62,886 nucleotides of DNA from an uncultured Pedosphaera sp. (GTDB lineage Bacteria; Verrucomicrobiota; Verrucomicrobiia; Limisphaerales; Pedosphaeraceae), in contig CAIXFN010000010.1 in the NCBI GenBank assembly GCA_903918755.1, positions 1 to 62,886 on the forward strand, given 5' to 3'. Every line of letters starts with the position of its first letter. Within the stretch, counting starts at the first letter, position 1. Of the stretch, positions 36,820 through 46,587 are shown piece after piece. A model generated the notes under the pieces. The model did not search any database. It was not told where the DNA came from and saw only the letters and a list, made by a program, of their open reading frames with translations. The translations under genes were made by a program, and so were the position numbers.

Positions 36820-39800
36820 TCAGTTTGCCCTTACGCGGTAATATCGACTTGGCTGGCCAGCGGCATTCGTATCGCTGAGCGTGATGACTGTGCCATCGCC
36901 AAACGCACCTGGGGCAAGGGGTGTCCAGGCGTTGTCGGAGAGCGAATTCTTGTACTCCAGAAGGTAAACGAGGCCGGGAATGCTTTGCACCGTCAACGAA
37001 AAGCTGGCGCCGGTGAGGCTGATCGTGCCGCTATCGATCACGGGGAGCACCAGCACCTTTAGTTTCGCCAGTGAACTCGTGGCCAATCCGAAGGAATTGG
37101 AAACCAGGACGGAATAATTTCCGGCTTGCGCGGGTTGAACGCTGGCTAGCAAGAGGATCGCATCAGTCGCGCCAGCCAGATTGGTGCCACCCAACATCCA
37201 TTGGTAACTGAGCGGCGAACCGCCCGCCGCAACCACCTTGAGCGCAGTATTCGCCCCCGCTGGCATCGACTGACTGGCCGGGCCGCTTAGAATCACCGGA
37301 CTGGTCGCGACCACCACTTGCGCCGCACCACTCGTGGCGACACTCACGATATTGGAAACCGTTACGGTGTAGTCACCGGCCTGTTCCGGCTGAATTCCGG
37401 GCAGAAAGAGCGTGGCATCAGTGGCCCCGACCAGGTTTGTCCCCGCGTGCGCCCACTGAAAGGCTAGCGGCTGCGTGCCGGAAGCGGCCACGCTCAACGT
37501 CAAGTCGGCGCCGACCGACACGATCTGACTCGTTGGATTAGCTTTGATCGTCGCCGGATCGAGCACCGTGGTCGACACCATCGAGGTGTTATTGTCCGCC
37601 AATGTATCCACAGCCGACGGCGAGGCCACGGTCACCGAATTCGTCAACGTGCCCTCCTGTGTGGGGGACACTACCACCACAAAATTGGTGTATCCCCCGT
37701 TCGTAAGAATTGCCGAGTTGAAAAGAACCGACCCCGCGACCAGCGTGCCACCCGGCGAGGCGGAAACCAAAGTGGCGTTGGCGGGAAGCACATCGGTTAC
37801 CGTGGTGTTCAGCACCGTGGCGGGACCGAGATTACTGACGGAGAGGACATACGTGACGGTCTGGCCGACCAGCCCGGTAGCGGGTGAAGCCGCCTGCGTG
37901 ACCGCCAAGTCAGCGGTGCTGGGCACACTGCTGCATAGGGTTCCGTCCTGCACGGCAACACTGTCCAGATACCATGAGGAACTGCCGCCAAGATCGCTCC
38001 CCAGTCGCCACTTGAAGCGAACAATTTGTCCGGCAGCCGAGGCGGGAAGATTAACGATGACCGGCACAAATCCGGGCGAGGTTCCCGCCCAAACCTGGCG
38101 CCGATCCAGTGGGTTGTCGCCCGCGGGATTGCTCCGGATGGTGCGCGTGTAGCCGTTCGTGACGAATGATCCACCCGCGGTAAGAATGTCCTGATACACA
38201 TCATTGTTGATCGAGATTTCGAGCACGCCGCCATCGTAAGCCGTTGTGGAATTGGCCGTCGAATTGATCTCCATTACATAGAAATTGCGAAAACTGAGTT
38301 GCGCGTTGGATGTCGTGAGGCTAATTGGTGGAGAGATCAATTCCGCAACGCCTCGATAAGCGGTCCCCTGAACAAAGGCGGCGTTGGTCCCGCTGTCCCG
38401 CGCGGCGCCGGTGGTTATCCATTTCGACGCACCTCCTGTGGTGCTCCCAGTCCACCCGGCTGGCAGCGCTGGCGCTACCGCGGCGTCGAAGTTTTCGGAA
38501 AAAGTCTGGATCGACTGTCCTACTGGCAAGCTGAACGAAATCGTTCCCAAATTCGTCATCCCATCCTGGAGCTGAAAGGTCGGGGTGATGGTCGTGCCAC
38601 AGGCCAGCGCCGGATCAGCCATAAAGCTGAATGAACGGCTCACCGGCGCCCCGCCCGCGCCGAGTGGCCCATACGTTTGCGCGTCGCCGGCGAACAAAAT
38701 ACCATTCGTGTTCAATAAGGTTGCCACCAGGTTCGTGGGGTCCACACCACCGATGTTTTGCAGACTGAAGCTGACGACGACCGCCTCACCGGGATCCACG
38801 ACTCCATTGGCCGGCTGCGAGGATTCGAAATTCAGGGTATAACCGGCGGGCTTCAAAACCGGGGCCTTGATGCGCGGAGCCAACGCATCGATCAAGGATT
38901 GCCCGGTGGGTGTACCCCAACCGGTGCAAAGATCGTAGCCAGGGGTGGCGAAGTAATTCGTCGTGTTGCTGTTGGTGTTATTGCCCGTGGTGATATCATG
39001 AAATGCGGAAGTATTGGTCTTGGCGAGACTGTAAATCGCCGGATTGATGAAACCCGCCGCAGCCACGCCATTTTGCGCCGCCTGCTGATTTACGAGCGCC
39101 ATAAATCCGGCCCAAAGCGGGGCCGCCGCGCTGGTCCCCCCGGAAATGAATTGCCCCCCATGGTCGGCGACCACTAAGATACCGTCAGCCACCATCGCCA
39201 CATCCGGGACATTGCGGCGGATCGTCGAGGCGCGATTCGCCTTCGTGGCGATTCCCTTTTGCCAGGTTGGCAATGGCACGGTATTGCAGATGCCACCGCC
39301 ACTACTTCCCCCAGAGCTGTGCCATACTGTTTCAGATACCCAGCCTTGGGCTGGGCCCAGAGTCGAGAGTGTGGTTCCTCCGACGGTAATCACCGACCAA
39401 TTGTCCTTCGGGAAAGGCGCAACCGAGGGGTACGCGCCGGAGTCTCCCGAGGCTTGAAAAAAGCTCTGCCCTTGCGCGATGAACTGATTGAAAATCTGGA
39501 CCGAAGTGGCATCACTGGAAAACCCCCAGGATGAACTTAATTGCTTTACAAAACTATCCGCCGCCATGCGGCTTAAAATATCGTTGGCCAGCTTGCCTTC
39601 ATACACGAACAATCCCGCGATGCCCGGCGCCATGCAAAGAACCATCTCTATGTCCATGGGAACTTCGACGTTGCCTGGGCTGACGGAACCATCAAACCCA
39701 TCAATGAGCACGTTTTGGGTGGGCACATTCGTCAAACCAGCCATGGTCACGTATTGAGCGATGTCGCGCGGGTCATAGCCATCGAACTCGAGGAGACCAA

Positions 39801-40596
39801 CAAATTGTCCGACGCCGCTCAGGGCCACATTGGGCGCATACGCCGCTCGGAAATCGCCCCCCTGAAAAGTGCCGGCAATCCCGGAGCCGTCCAGCGGATG
39901 CGGCCCCGTCGCTGGGTCGCACCGCCGCTTCACCAAGTCCGCCGGTCGCGTCTGGATAAAATCATCCAACCCGCTAATGTGCAGCACGGGGACGGTGAGA
40001 TCCAGGGTGGGTTCTCGGTCCGGCGCGAAGAATGTTCTCCCTTCTGTCGGGTGTTGCTGGGCGAGAAAATGAATTTGGAAGGCGTTTTCCACCGCAGCAA
40101 CCGACGCCGACAGCCCCACAAACATGCGGTTACCATGAGTAGCATTCACGGTAAAGCCCTGCGCCCGCGCATATCGCACCACCCCCTCGTAATCCGCTTC
40201 GGTGGGGCCATATCGCTCGGCAAATTCCGCCGGCGTCAAATAGTGATGGAAATCCGGGCTCGTGGGATCGTACAAGCGATCGAGTAGCGCGGCCAGTTCG
40301 GATTCGTTGCGCAAGGGCAAACCGATGCCAAAATATATTTCTTGTTCACCCGACAATTGCCCCACCACGGCCGCCTTGTCCGCCGCCGCTGGCCGATGGC
40401 CCAACACCACCTGATGGGTGGCGGCTTGCGTCTGTGCCCCGCCCAAGATCAGCAATAATGCAAGGAGACAAAGTGGCCAGCCGGCCCGGACATCGCCGCC
40501 TGACCGTAGCCATCGGATACGGGAGGAAATGGAAATTCGTTTACGGAGTTGTGGCGGAGTTAATGACTGGTGTTGGCGCATATGTTTAAATATCAT
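36820..40596 (-). CDS. Secreted S53 family serine peptidase (sedolisin/kumamolisin-like)
   Basis: 1258 residues. Signal segment at ~42-58 (CLLALLLILGG). Pro-kumamolisin prodomain ~70-210 (YDPTSPDFHHYLTPAEFAERYGP). The catalytic domain shows the family triad: Glu311 and Asp315 in EVPMDIEM and Ser489 in SGGTSAAAP, with the oxyanion Asp385 in QASGDSG; the calcium site is in the DITTG..YDLCTGWGTP segment. Such enzymes work at acidic pH and are released by prodomain cleavage. Downstream modules: a beta-sandwich with FSENFDAAVAPALPAGW (~690-890), a DUF11 domain (~895-1010), two Ig-like domains and the FYRVRAN-type tail. Likely extracellular protein degradation. ATG at 40581 is an alternative start. 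Confidence 0.93.
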   Translation of the reverse strand: MIFKHMRQHQSLTPPQLRKRISISSRIRWLRSGGDVRAGWPLCLLALLLILGGAQTQAATHQVVLGHRPAAADKAAVVGQLSGEQEIYFGIGLPLRNESELAALLDRLYDPTSPDFHHYLTPAEFAERYGPTEADYEGVVRYARAQGFTVNATHGNRMFVGLSASVAAVENAFQIHFLAQQHPTEGRTFFAPDREPTLDLTVPVLHISGLDDFIQTRPADLVKRRCDPATGPHPLDGSGIAGTFQGGDFRAAYAPNVALSGVGQFVGLLEFDGYDPRDIAQYVTMAGLTNVPTQNVLIDGFDGSVSPGNVEVPMDIEMVLCMAPGIAGLFVYEGKLANDILSRMAADSFVKQLSSSWGFSSDATSVQIFNQFIAQGQSFFQASGDSGAYPSVAPFPKDNWSVITVGGTTLSTLGPAQGWVSETVWHSSGGSSGGGICNTVPLPTWQKGIATKANRASTIRRNVPDVAMVADGILVVADHGGQFISGGTSAAAPLWAGFMALVNQQAAQNGVAAAGFINPAIYSLAKTNTSAFHDITTGNNTNSNTTNYFATPGYDLCTGWGTPTGQSLIDALAPRIKAPVLKPAGYTLNFESSQPANGVVDPGEAVVVSFSLQNIGGVDPTNLVATLLNTNGILFAGDAQTYGPLGAGGAPVSRSFSFMADPALACGTTITPTFQLQDGMTNLGTISFSLPVGQSIQTFSENFDAAVAPALPAGWTGSTTGGASKWITTGAARDSGTNAAFVQGTAYRGVAELISPPISLTTSNAQLSFRNFYVMEINSTANSTTAYDGGVLEISINNDVYQDILTAGGSFVTNGYTRTIRSNPAGDNPLDRRQVWAGTSPGFVPVIVNLPASAAGQIVRFKWRLGSDLGGSSSWYLDSVAVQDGTLCSSVPSTADLAVTQAASPATGLVGQTVTYVLSVSNLGPATVLNTTVTDVLPANATLVSASPGGTLVAGSVLFNSAILTNGGYTNFVVVVSPTQEGTLTNSVTVASPSAVDTLADNNTSMVSTTVLDPATIKANPTSQIVSVGADLTLSVAASGTQPLAFQWAHAGTNLVGATDATLFLPGIQPEQAGDYTVTVSNIVSVATSGAAQVVVATSPVILSGPASQSMPAGANTALKVVAAGGSPLSYQWMLGGTNLAGATDAILLLASVQPAQAGNYSVLVSNSFGLATSSLAKLKVLVLPVIDSGTISLTGASFSLTVQSIPGLVYLLEYKNSLSDNAWTPLAPGAFGDGTVITLSDTNAAGQPSRYYRVRAN

Positions 40597-40838
40597 TGCT
40601 GAGTTCGAGGCATTGTCTGCTATCCACCTCTAGCTCGTTCGGCGTCGGACGGCATGTTGGGTGGCCGTGATGGATGGGCTTCAGCCATCCTCCCGGAGAA
40701 CCGGATTGGTCTGAGGAAACTGTTCTTGTCATTATCCATAACGCAATCGTGCGTTGAAAAATATCAGGGTGGAGCGAATTATTCTTGTGTTCTATTCACC
40801 TCGCCAGGCGCATGGTGTATTTTAAGTTGGGGGTCCCT

Positions 40839-43800
40839 TTATTCGACGGTAACCGCCACTAGAAAGGGTGAGGCGGCTTTCCCGGCGGAAACAAAATCCA
40901 GGCTAACGATTTCCTCATCCGGACTGGGATTTTCCCATGTGGTCAAATAGAGATGGATTTGCGGGTTGAAGCGCTCAGCGGCGCGGACCGATTCATTACC
41001 GCCACTCCATCCCACGATGGGTCTTCCCGCTCCCGGCATCGAGAGCTGATCCCACCAATCAAGAACATTCCCGCCCAGCACCACCTGGTGCTCGCTCACC
41101 TTTCCATTCTTGAAATGAAGCACGTACCTGCCGATCACCGTTCCAAACCTTTCCTCGTCGTGGGACAACCCTTGAAGAAAGCGAATTCGTTTGCCTTTGA
41201 CGCCCACTGGAATCGCTGCCAGTTGGTTGGGAAACCTGCCCACTGCCTCCCTGGTCCCACGTAACTGCGCCAACCCGCGAACGTCGAATTGACTGCCTGC
41301 GAGGAGTTGGATGCCAGTCGGCAACTCCGCAAGGTCGTTGCCGGGGGTGAGGTCATCCATCCAGTCTCCTTTGAAAGTGGCGTTGTAGAATGCGGAGAGA
41401 TCAACTAGTTGCGCGGCTGTCCCTGGCTCGCGCGCCGGGATGCCGAAAGATCGGATATCGGCGGCGGCTTCCGTCCAGCGTCCGATTTCCCGGCACAGTG
41501 CTGCGTGCTTGCCCAACGCCCAGTTTCTCACCGAGCAGGGCCCCATATTCGTGGCCGGCAGGAGTGCGATCCAATGGGCATAGGCATCCAAGGCTGCTTC
41601 GGCGTGTCCTTCGCGCTCCAGAATGCTCGCTTTCACCTCCCAGGCTGATTCATCGTCCGGTCGGAGACCAAGTCCGCGGTCGAGACTCGCGAAACTGGCT
41701 GCTAGGTCGTGACGCAACCATTGAAAGATTCCCAGCGCGTTCCAGGCATCCGGCTGTTTGGGATCAACCTCCACCGCCCTTTGAGCCTCCGCCGCGGCGG
41801 CTTCCACCATCCCTGTCAGGTTGGTCAGACCCCCGGGGCCGCCTGCGAGGGATTGTGCCAAGCGCGCCCAAGCCAGGGTCCGCGGCAGGGTCGGCGCGCC
41901 CGGTTCCGTTTTTCCGGGCGCGGTCTCCGCCTCGACGACTGCCTTCCATAACGCAATGGTTCGGCGGAAGAGCCCGCTATGGCTGGTTTTTTGCGTCGCC
42001 TGAACAGCCGGCAGCGCAGCCGCGAATCGCCCCCGTTCTACCAACGTCCGGATGAGGGACAAGTAGTTATCCGCTGTGATGGTGGATGGCGCATTAGCCA
42101 ACAACTCCAACCAGAGCGGAATGGCTTCATCCAGCCTGCCAGAATCTCTATAACTTATCGCCAGGCTCAAAGTGGCGGCCTGCCTTGCTTCATTGTCCGG
42201 GCCGAACTTTGCTTTCGTGAGCCTTTGATTCTCTTCGTAGAGCTCTACGGACTGCGCTTCCTTTCCGTTTCGCTTGTAAAAGTCGGCCAGTTCGTTTCTT
42301 GTTTGGCATGTTTTTGGGTCATCGGAACCGAGCGCGGTCTTCAGGAGTTTTATGGTTTCTTCACGCAGGACCGCGGACTTATCCAATTGCCCCTTGCATT
42401 CATAGTCCCGCGCCAGCGAAATCGCGGCGTCAAACCGCTGAGGGTCAAGACTGACAGCCTTCAGCTTTACGATTTCTTCGAGCAGAGTCGCCGCCTTTTC
42501 GTAATCGCAGACGCCCTCATAGATGCCCGCGAGAATATACATTGCATTTACCATTGTCGGATGTTGGGCGGGAAATTTGGTCCGCATGAGTTTCACCGTT
42601 TCCTCGGCCAAAGAAACACCCTGAATAGCACCATAGGATTGCAAATATACCCGGCATAGATTGATCTCTGCAACAAGTGTGTTGGGATGATCGGGACCGC
42701 GCCGGATTTTCATAAGGTTTATCGTCTCCTTAAACATCGTTATTGCCTTATCCCATTTCCTGGCCAAGCCGTAACCATCGGCAAGATGCAGCGAAGCTTC
42801 GATCGTAACTGGATGCTCGAAGCCCAGTAGGTCCCGCAACCGTTTCAGCCTCTCTTCCAACAGCGGCACTCCCAGCTCCGGCTTCCCGTCTCGCGCATAG
42901 GCGTCCCCAAGTGTGCCGAGCGTTCCTAGCGCAGCCAAATCGTTGGAACCGAATTTGGCGCGCTCAAGTTTCAATGTCTCCTCCAACAGGCTCAGCGCCA
43001 AAGTGGTTTTGTCGTTCCGCTGATATGTGCTGGCAAGAGTTTTCATTGCATGAAGCGTCCTGGTGTCCTCCAGGCCAAGTCTGCTGCGGGACAGCTTTAA
43101 TGTTTCTTCTAACAGTGACTCTCCCTGGTCGTATTTACCAGCGCCAAGATATGAGCTCCCGAGCGTTGTCATTGCTTCGATGGTGATCGGATGATCGGAA
43201 CCGAGCCTCTTCTTGGCTAGTTCGCAAGTAGCTTCGGCGAAGGCTACCTCCCGTTCCGACGGAGCGTCCGCAATGTCGCTAAGCCTAATCCTGTTAAGAA
43301 GCGTATCCGGGTGGTCGGGGCCAAGGATCGCCGTTCGCGTGGCTAGAGCCCGTTCCAACAGAACAGTCGCCTTCTGGCCCTGACCCAGCCCAAAGAGAGA
43401 CCTGGCGAACTTTTGCTGCATTGCGGCAACTTGGAGCGGTTCGCCGATCGACTGGCCTTCGAGCTGGGTCACCGCCTGATCCAGCTTCTCCGCCAGGATT
43501 GCCCGCAAGGGCCTTTTTGCGTCTTCCGCGGTGTCCTGGGGATTCAAGTGATCGAAGATCGAGCCTAGGATTTCGTTGGCTTTCTGGGTCTGCGCAAGGC
43601 GATGCTTGGCCTTCATCAACCCCCAAAAAGTCCCGGTAATGCCAAACAACAGTGCCAACGCCACCACAGCGCCAGCCGCGACTTTGCCCCGATTCCGCCG
43701 GACGAATTTTGCGATCCGGTACCCGGTGGAGGGCGGACCGGCCACCACCGGTTCATCCCTCAAGTGCCGCGCCAGATCGGCGGCCAGCCCGTTGGCGGTC

Positions 43801-44951
43801 TCATAACGCCGGGTTCGGTCCTTCTCCAGGCACTTCATTACAATCCAGTCCAGGTCGCCCTTGAGTTGGCGCACCAGCTTCGCGGTTTCGGTAGCGCGGC
43901 GTTTCGTGGTGGTGGAGGATTCCTCCCCCGACATCGTGCTGAAGCGGGTGCTGGGACGGGGCGGTTCCTTCTCCCGGATTATCTTGCGCATCGCCTCGAG
44001 GCCTCGCGCCATCAGTTCTTTGGCCGTGAAGGGCGTGCTGCCGGCTAGCATTTCGTAAAGCAGCACCCCCAGGCTGTAAATATCGCTCCGCGTGTCGATA
44101 TCCAGACTCGTCATCTCCGCCTGTTCCGGGCTCATGTAGGCGGGCGTGCCGATGAACTGGTTTAGCTGCGTGTACACCGTGTGCTCGGTCAATCGGCCTT
44201 CGATGGCTTTGGCGATGCCAAAATCGATGACCTTGGGCACCGGCGCGCCATCGTTTACGGTGACGAGGACATTCGAGGGCTTAATATCCCGGTGGATGAT
44301 TCCCTTTTGATGCGCGTGTTGGATCGCCTGGCAGACTTTGACGAAGAGTTCGAGCCGGGCTTTGGTGTTCAGACTGGCCTGGTCGCAATAGTGGGTGATG
44401 GGAATGCCACGCACCAATTCCATCACAAAATAGGGACGACCCGTTTCCGTGGCCCCGGCGTCCAAAACCTTCGCAATGTTCGGATGGTCCATCATCGCCA
44501 GCGCCTGGCGCTCCGCCTCGAACCTGGCGATGACTTGTTTGGTGTCCATTCCCAGCTTGATGACCTTCAGCGCCACGCGCCGCCGGACCGGCTCCGTCTG
44601 TTCGGCGACATAAACCACGCCGCAACCGCCTTCGCCGACTTTCTCAAGGAGCTTGTAACGTCCGATGGTCTGCCCCGTGGCGTCGTCGGGTGGTTCGGCG
44701 AACTTGAGCGCGATCGTGCCGCGCGGGGCGGCCGGAGCAGCCGCGGGTGAAGCCGCTGGTTCGGGCCGGGGTGCGGCCGGGTCCTCCATGAAGGTGCCGG
44801 CGGAAGAATGGGAGTGGAGCAAAGCTGCGACCCGCTCCCGCAAGGCGTCGTCGCCGGCGCACGCTTCCCGCAAGTACGCCTCACGCTGGTCGCGCGGGAA
44901 TTGCACCGCCGCATCAAAAATAGCCTCGACCGAAAGTTTGGATTCGCTCAT
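40839..44951 (-). CDS. Serine/threonine protein kinase with transmembrane segment and TPRs
   Basis: 1370 residues from ATG 44951 (MSESKLSVEAIFDAAVQF); the frame is open to 44993. The kinase domain (~97-370) has the glycine loop GEGGCGVVYVAE, lysine in ALKVIKLG, HRDIKPSN with Asp222, DFGIAK and GTPAYMSPEQAE, so it should be active. One membrane segment (AGAVVALALLFGITGTFWGL) follows at ~425-445. Residues ~520-1150 are tetratricopeptide-like repeats, many starting LLEETLKL or ERLKRL. The end is a beta-rich domain. This cytosolic-kinase, membrane, TPR layout is typical of Planctomycetota and Verrucomicrobiota. It follows the ECF sigma gene by 211 bases, so a shared signalling role is inferred. 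Confidence 0.93.
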   Translation of the reverse strand: MSESKLSVEAIFDAAVQFPRDQREAYLREACAGDDALRERVAALLHSHSSAGTFMEDPAAPRPEPAASPAAAPAAPRGTIALKFAEPPDDATGQTIGRYKLLEKVGEGGCGVVYVAEQTEPVRRRVALKVIKLGMDTKQVIARFEAERQALAMMDHPNIAKVLDAGATETGRPYFVMELVRGIPITHYCDQASLNTKARLELFVKVCQAIQHAHQKGIIHRDIKPSNVLVTVNDGAPVPKVIDFGIAKAIEGRLTEHTVYTQLNQFIGTPAYMSPEQAEMTSLDIDTRSDIYSLGVLLYEMLAGSTPFTAKELMARGLEAMRKIIREKEPPRPSTRFSTMSGEESSTTTKRRATETAKLVRQLKGDLDWIVMKCLEKDRTRRYETANGLAADLARHLRDEPVVAGPPSTGYRIAKFVRRNRGKVAAGAVVALALLFGITGTFWGLMKAKHRLAQTQKANEILGSIFDHLNPQDTAEDAKRPLRAILAEKLDQAVTQLEGQSIGEPLQVAAMQQKFARSLFGLGQGQKATVLLERALATRTAILGPDHPDTLLNRIRLSDIADAPSEREVAFAEATCELAKKRLGSDHPITIEAMTTLGSSYLGAGKYDQGESLLEETLKLSRSRLGLEDTRTLHAMKTLASTYQRNDKTTLALSLLEETLKLERAKFGSNDLAALGTLGTLGDAYARDGKPELGVPLLEERLKRLRDLLGFEHPVTIEASLHLADGYGLARKWDKAITMFKETINLMKIRRGPDHPNTLVAEINLCRVYLQSYGAIQGVSLAEETVKLMRTKFPAQHPTMVNAMYILAGIYEGVCDYEKAATLLEEIVKLKAVSLDPQRFDAAISLARDYECKGQLDKSAVLREETIKLLKTALGSDDPKTCQTRNELADFYKRNGKEAQSVELYEENQRLTKAKFGPDNEARQAATLSLAISYRDSGRLDEAIPLWLELLANAPSTITADNYLSLIRTLVERGRFAAALPAVQATQKTSHSGLFRRTIALWKAVVEAETAPGKTEPGAPTLPRTLAWARLAQSLAGGPGGLTNLTGMVEAAAAEAQRAVEVDPKQPDAWNALGIFQWLRHDLAASFASLDRGLGLRPDDESAWEVKASILEREGHAEAALDAYAHWIALLPATNMGPCSVRNWALGKHAALCREIGRWTEAAADIRSFGIPAREPGTAAQLVDLSAFYNATFKGDWMDDLTPGNDLAELPTGIQLLAGSQFDVRGLAQLRGTREAVGRFPNQLAAIPVGVKGKRIRFLQGLSHDEERFGTVIGRYVLHFKNGKVSEHQVVLGGNVLDWWDQLSMPGAGRPIVGWSGGNESVRAAERFNPQIHLYLTTWENPSPDEEIVSLDFVSAGKAASPFLVAVTVE

Positions 44952-45162
44952 ATTTATTTCACCGTTAACCCTTAAACGAAATTCCGTCCCCAAAAGTATC
45001 AGGCAAAGTCATTCCGGCTATTCACCAGGAAATGACTGAGGAAATAGCTCGCGCCGGGGACCTTACCTCAATGTCCTCGAATTTCGGCCAACCACTTGGA
45101 ATTGAAGGTGCCCATTCAGCCATCCGGTTCCCCATCCCAGTTTGCTCTGTTGGCTGAGCGAA

Positions 45163-45846
45163 TTAGCCCGCTTGTTTCGCTTTAATCTCCGTGTAAAGCC
45201 AGGCCCGGGCGTAAGCCCAATACCGTTTCGCGGTGGGCACCGAAATTCCCATGACTTCGGCCGCCTCCTCGAAGGTCAGGCCGGTAAAGTAACGTAATTT
45301 GGCCAACTCGGCCTTTTGCGGAGCTTCGGCAGCCAACCGATCGATGGCCTCATGCACCGCCAGTAATTCCTCATCCTCCGCGATGCTCGCGATTTGCACA
45401 TCAGCGAAGTTTACCCGCTTCAATTCGCCCCCGTGGCGTAGGGATTGTTTCCGCTTGGCGGCGTCGATCAGGATGTGCCGCATGGCCTGCGCCGCAGTCG
45501 CGAAAAAATGGGTGCGCCCCGTAAATTTGGCTGCGCCGTTTGCAGCAAGTCGCAACCAGACCTCGTGGACGAGCGCCGTGGGTTGCAGGGTGTGGCCGGC
45601 TGCCTGACTGGCCATTTTTTGCGCTGCCAGTTTGCGCAATTCCCCGTAAACCAAGGGAAGCAATTCTTCTGCTGATTGAACAGGCTTGCCGCCCTCGTCC
45701 GTGGTTGGTGCTGGGTGACGCGACTCACAGCTTGCCGCTGGTTCCGCCGACAGCAAACCCTGGCCGACGCAGGTCCAGCAAACCCCGTTCCGAGCGGTCG
45801 TGGTCAGCCCCGCGCCGCAGCGCGAGCACAAGAGGTCAGAAATCAT
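45163..45846 (-). CDS. ECF-type RNA polymerase sigma factor with N-terminal zinc ribbon
   Basis: 227 residues. The ECF part (~58-225; SAEELLPLVYGELRKLAAQKM, HTLQPTALVHEVWLRL, HFFATAAQAMRHILIDAAKRK, then YFTGLTFEEAAEVMGISVPTAKRYWAYARAWL) matches the TIGR02999-like subgroup common in Acidobacteriota, Planctomycetota and Verrucomicrobiota, usually encoded beside Ser/Thr kinases. Unusually, the protein starts with a zinc-ribbon-like CSRCG..CWTCVG (Cys7/10 and Cys23/26) joined by a linker. The ribbon may be a sensor or anti-sigma-like cap. No anti-sigma gene is adjacent; the kinase is the likely regulator, as known for related ECF groups controlled by phosphorylation. Confidence 0.9.
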   Translation of the reverse strand: MISDLLCSRCGAGLTTTARNGVCWTCVGQGLLSAEPAASCESRHPAPTTDEGGKPVQSAEELLPLVYGELRKLAAQKMASQAAGHTLQPTALVHEVWLRLAANGAAKFTGRTHFFATAAQAMRHILIDAAKRKQSLRHGGELKRVNFADVQIASIAEDEELLAVHEAIDRLAAEAPQKAELAKLRYFTGLTFEEAAEVMGISVPTAKRYWAYARAWLYTEIKAKQAG

Positions 45847-46163
45847 CGATCAATTAGGCGAGCACCACCTGCGTGCATAGTAATGGTGAAATCTCTCCTG
45901 CCAGGAATACCCCGTAGCCCTGCAAGCAACCCTGCGCACCTGGTTCATATGGGAGATATAATCCACTCATTCCTTGTCCAATCAAGAGCAAACAAGGTTT
46001 GGTTAGAAATATCTTGGAATATTCTGCAATCCGCGAGGGTCAATAGGCTAGTCGTTGACTTCATCAAAGGTCAAAGGGGTCACCATAGCTTAATTCACAA
46101 ACGACAAGCGATTGTAATGATCGAGAGCCCACGGTTTAGTTTCCATGCCTCAAAACCTTTTTT

Positions 46164-46463
46164 GGATGGCTCCTATTTGCCTACCGCGCAATATGTTACC
46201 AGCCAAATGCCATTAAATTCCTCCCGTAGTAAATCAAACCGCCCCAATTCGTGCTAAATGTGGTTTGGAGCCGATCCGATTTCGGTAACAGCCATGCCGC
46301 CGCCCGGCACGGCCTGAATTTTTGGCCTAACGGAACCAGAGTTCCGCCCGGCCTGCTCTTTGACATACTGGATAACAGACGTCTGCATCCGGCAGACGAA
46401 AGCAAGCAGTCGCCCGCAGGCGGTCATCGCCGCGTGCCGTCCCAACCGGCGCGCGGCCCATGC
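46164..46463 (+). repeat. Dispersed structured repeat, copy 3 (candidate ncRNA)
   Basis: Third copy of the module at 3807-4133, over 41 kb away. Kept: TAAATTCCTCCCGTAG, GAGCCGATCCGATTTCGG, hairpin CGGAAC/GTTCCG (46331-46336 / 46341-46346), CTCTTTGACAT, and hairpin CGTGCCG/CGGCGCG (46433-46439 / 46447-46453) with loop TCCCAAC. In that stem an A has become G, giving a T-G pair that still pairs in + strand RNA. The middle stem is rebuilt as CGTCTGC/GCAGACG (46380-46386 / 46392-46398). Confidence 0.7.
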
Positions 46464-46587
46464 CACCGCCGCCCTTTCCATCGAGCCCACCAGAAGTTTG
46501 AGCCGATGCCGTTATCGATACACCTGATTCCTCGCCTTTTTCATGACCCGCCAACGGAATTGCTGCCCTCACCATTGGAACCCGACC

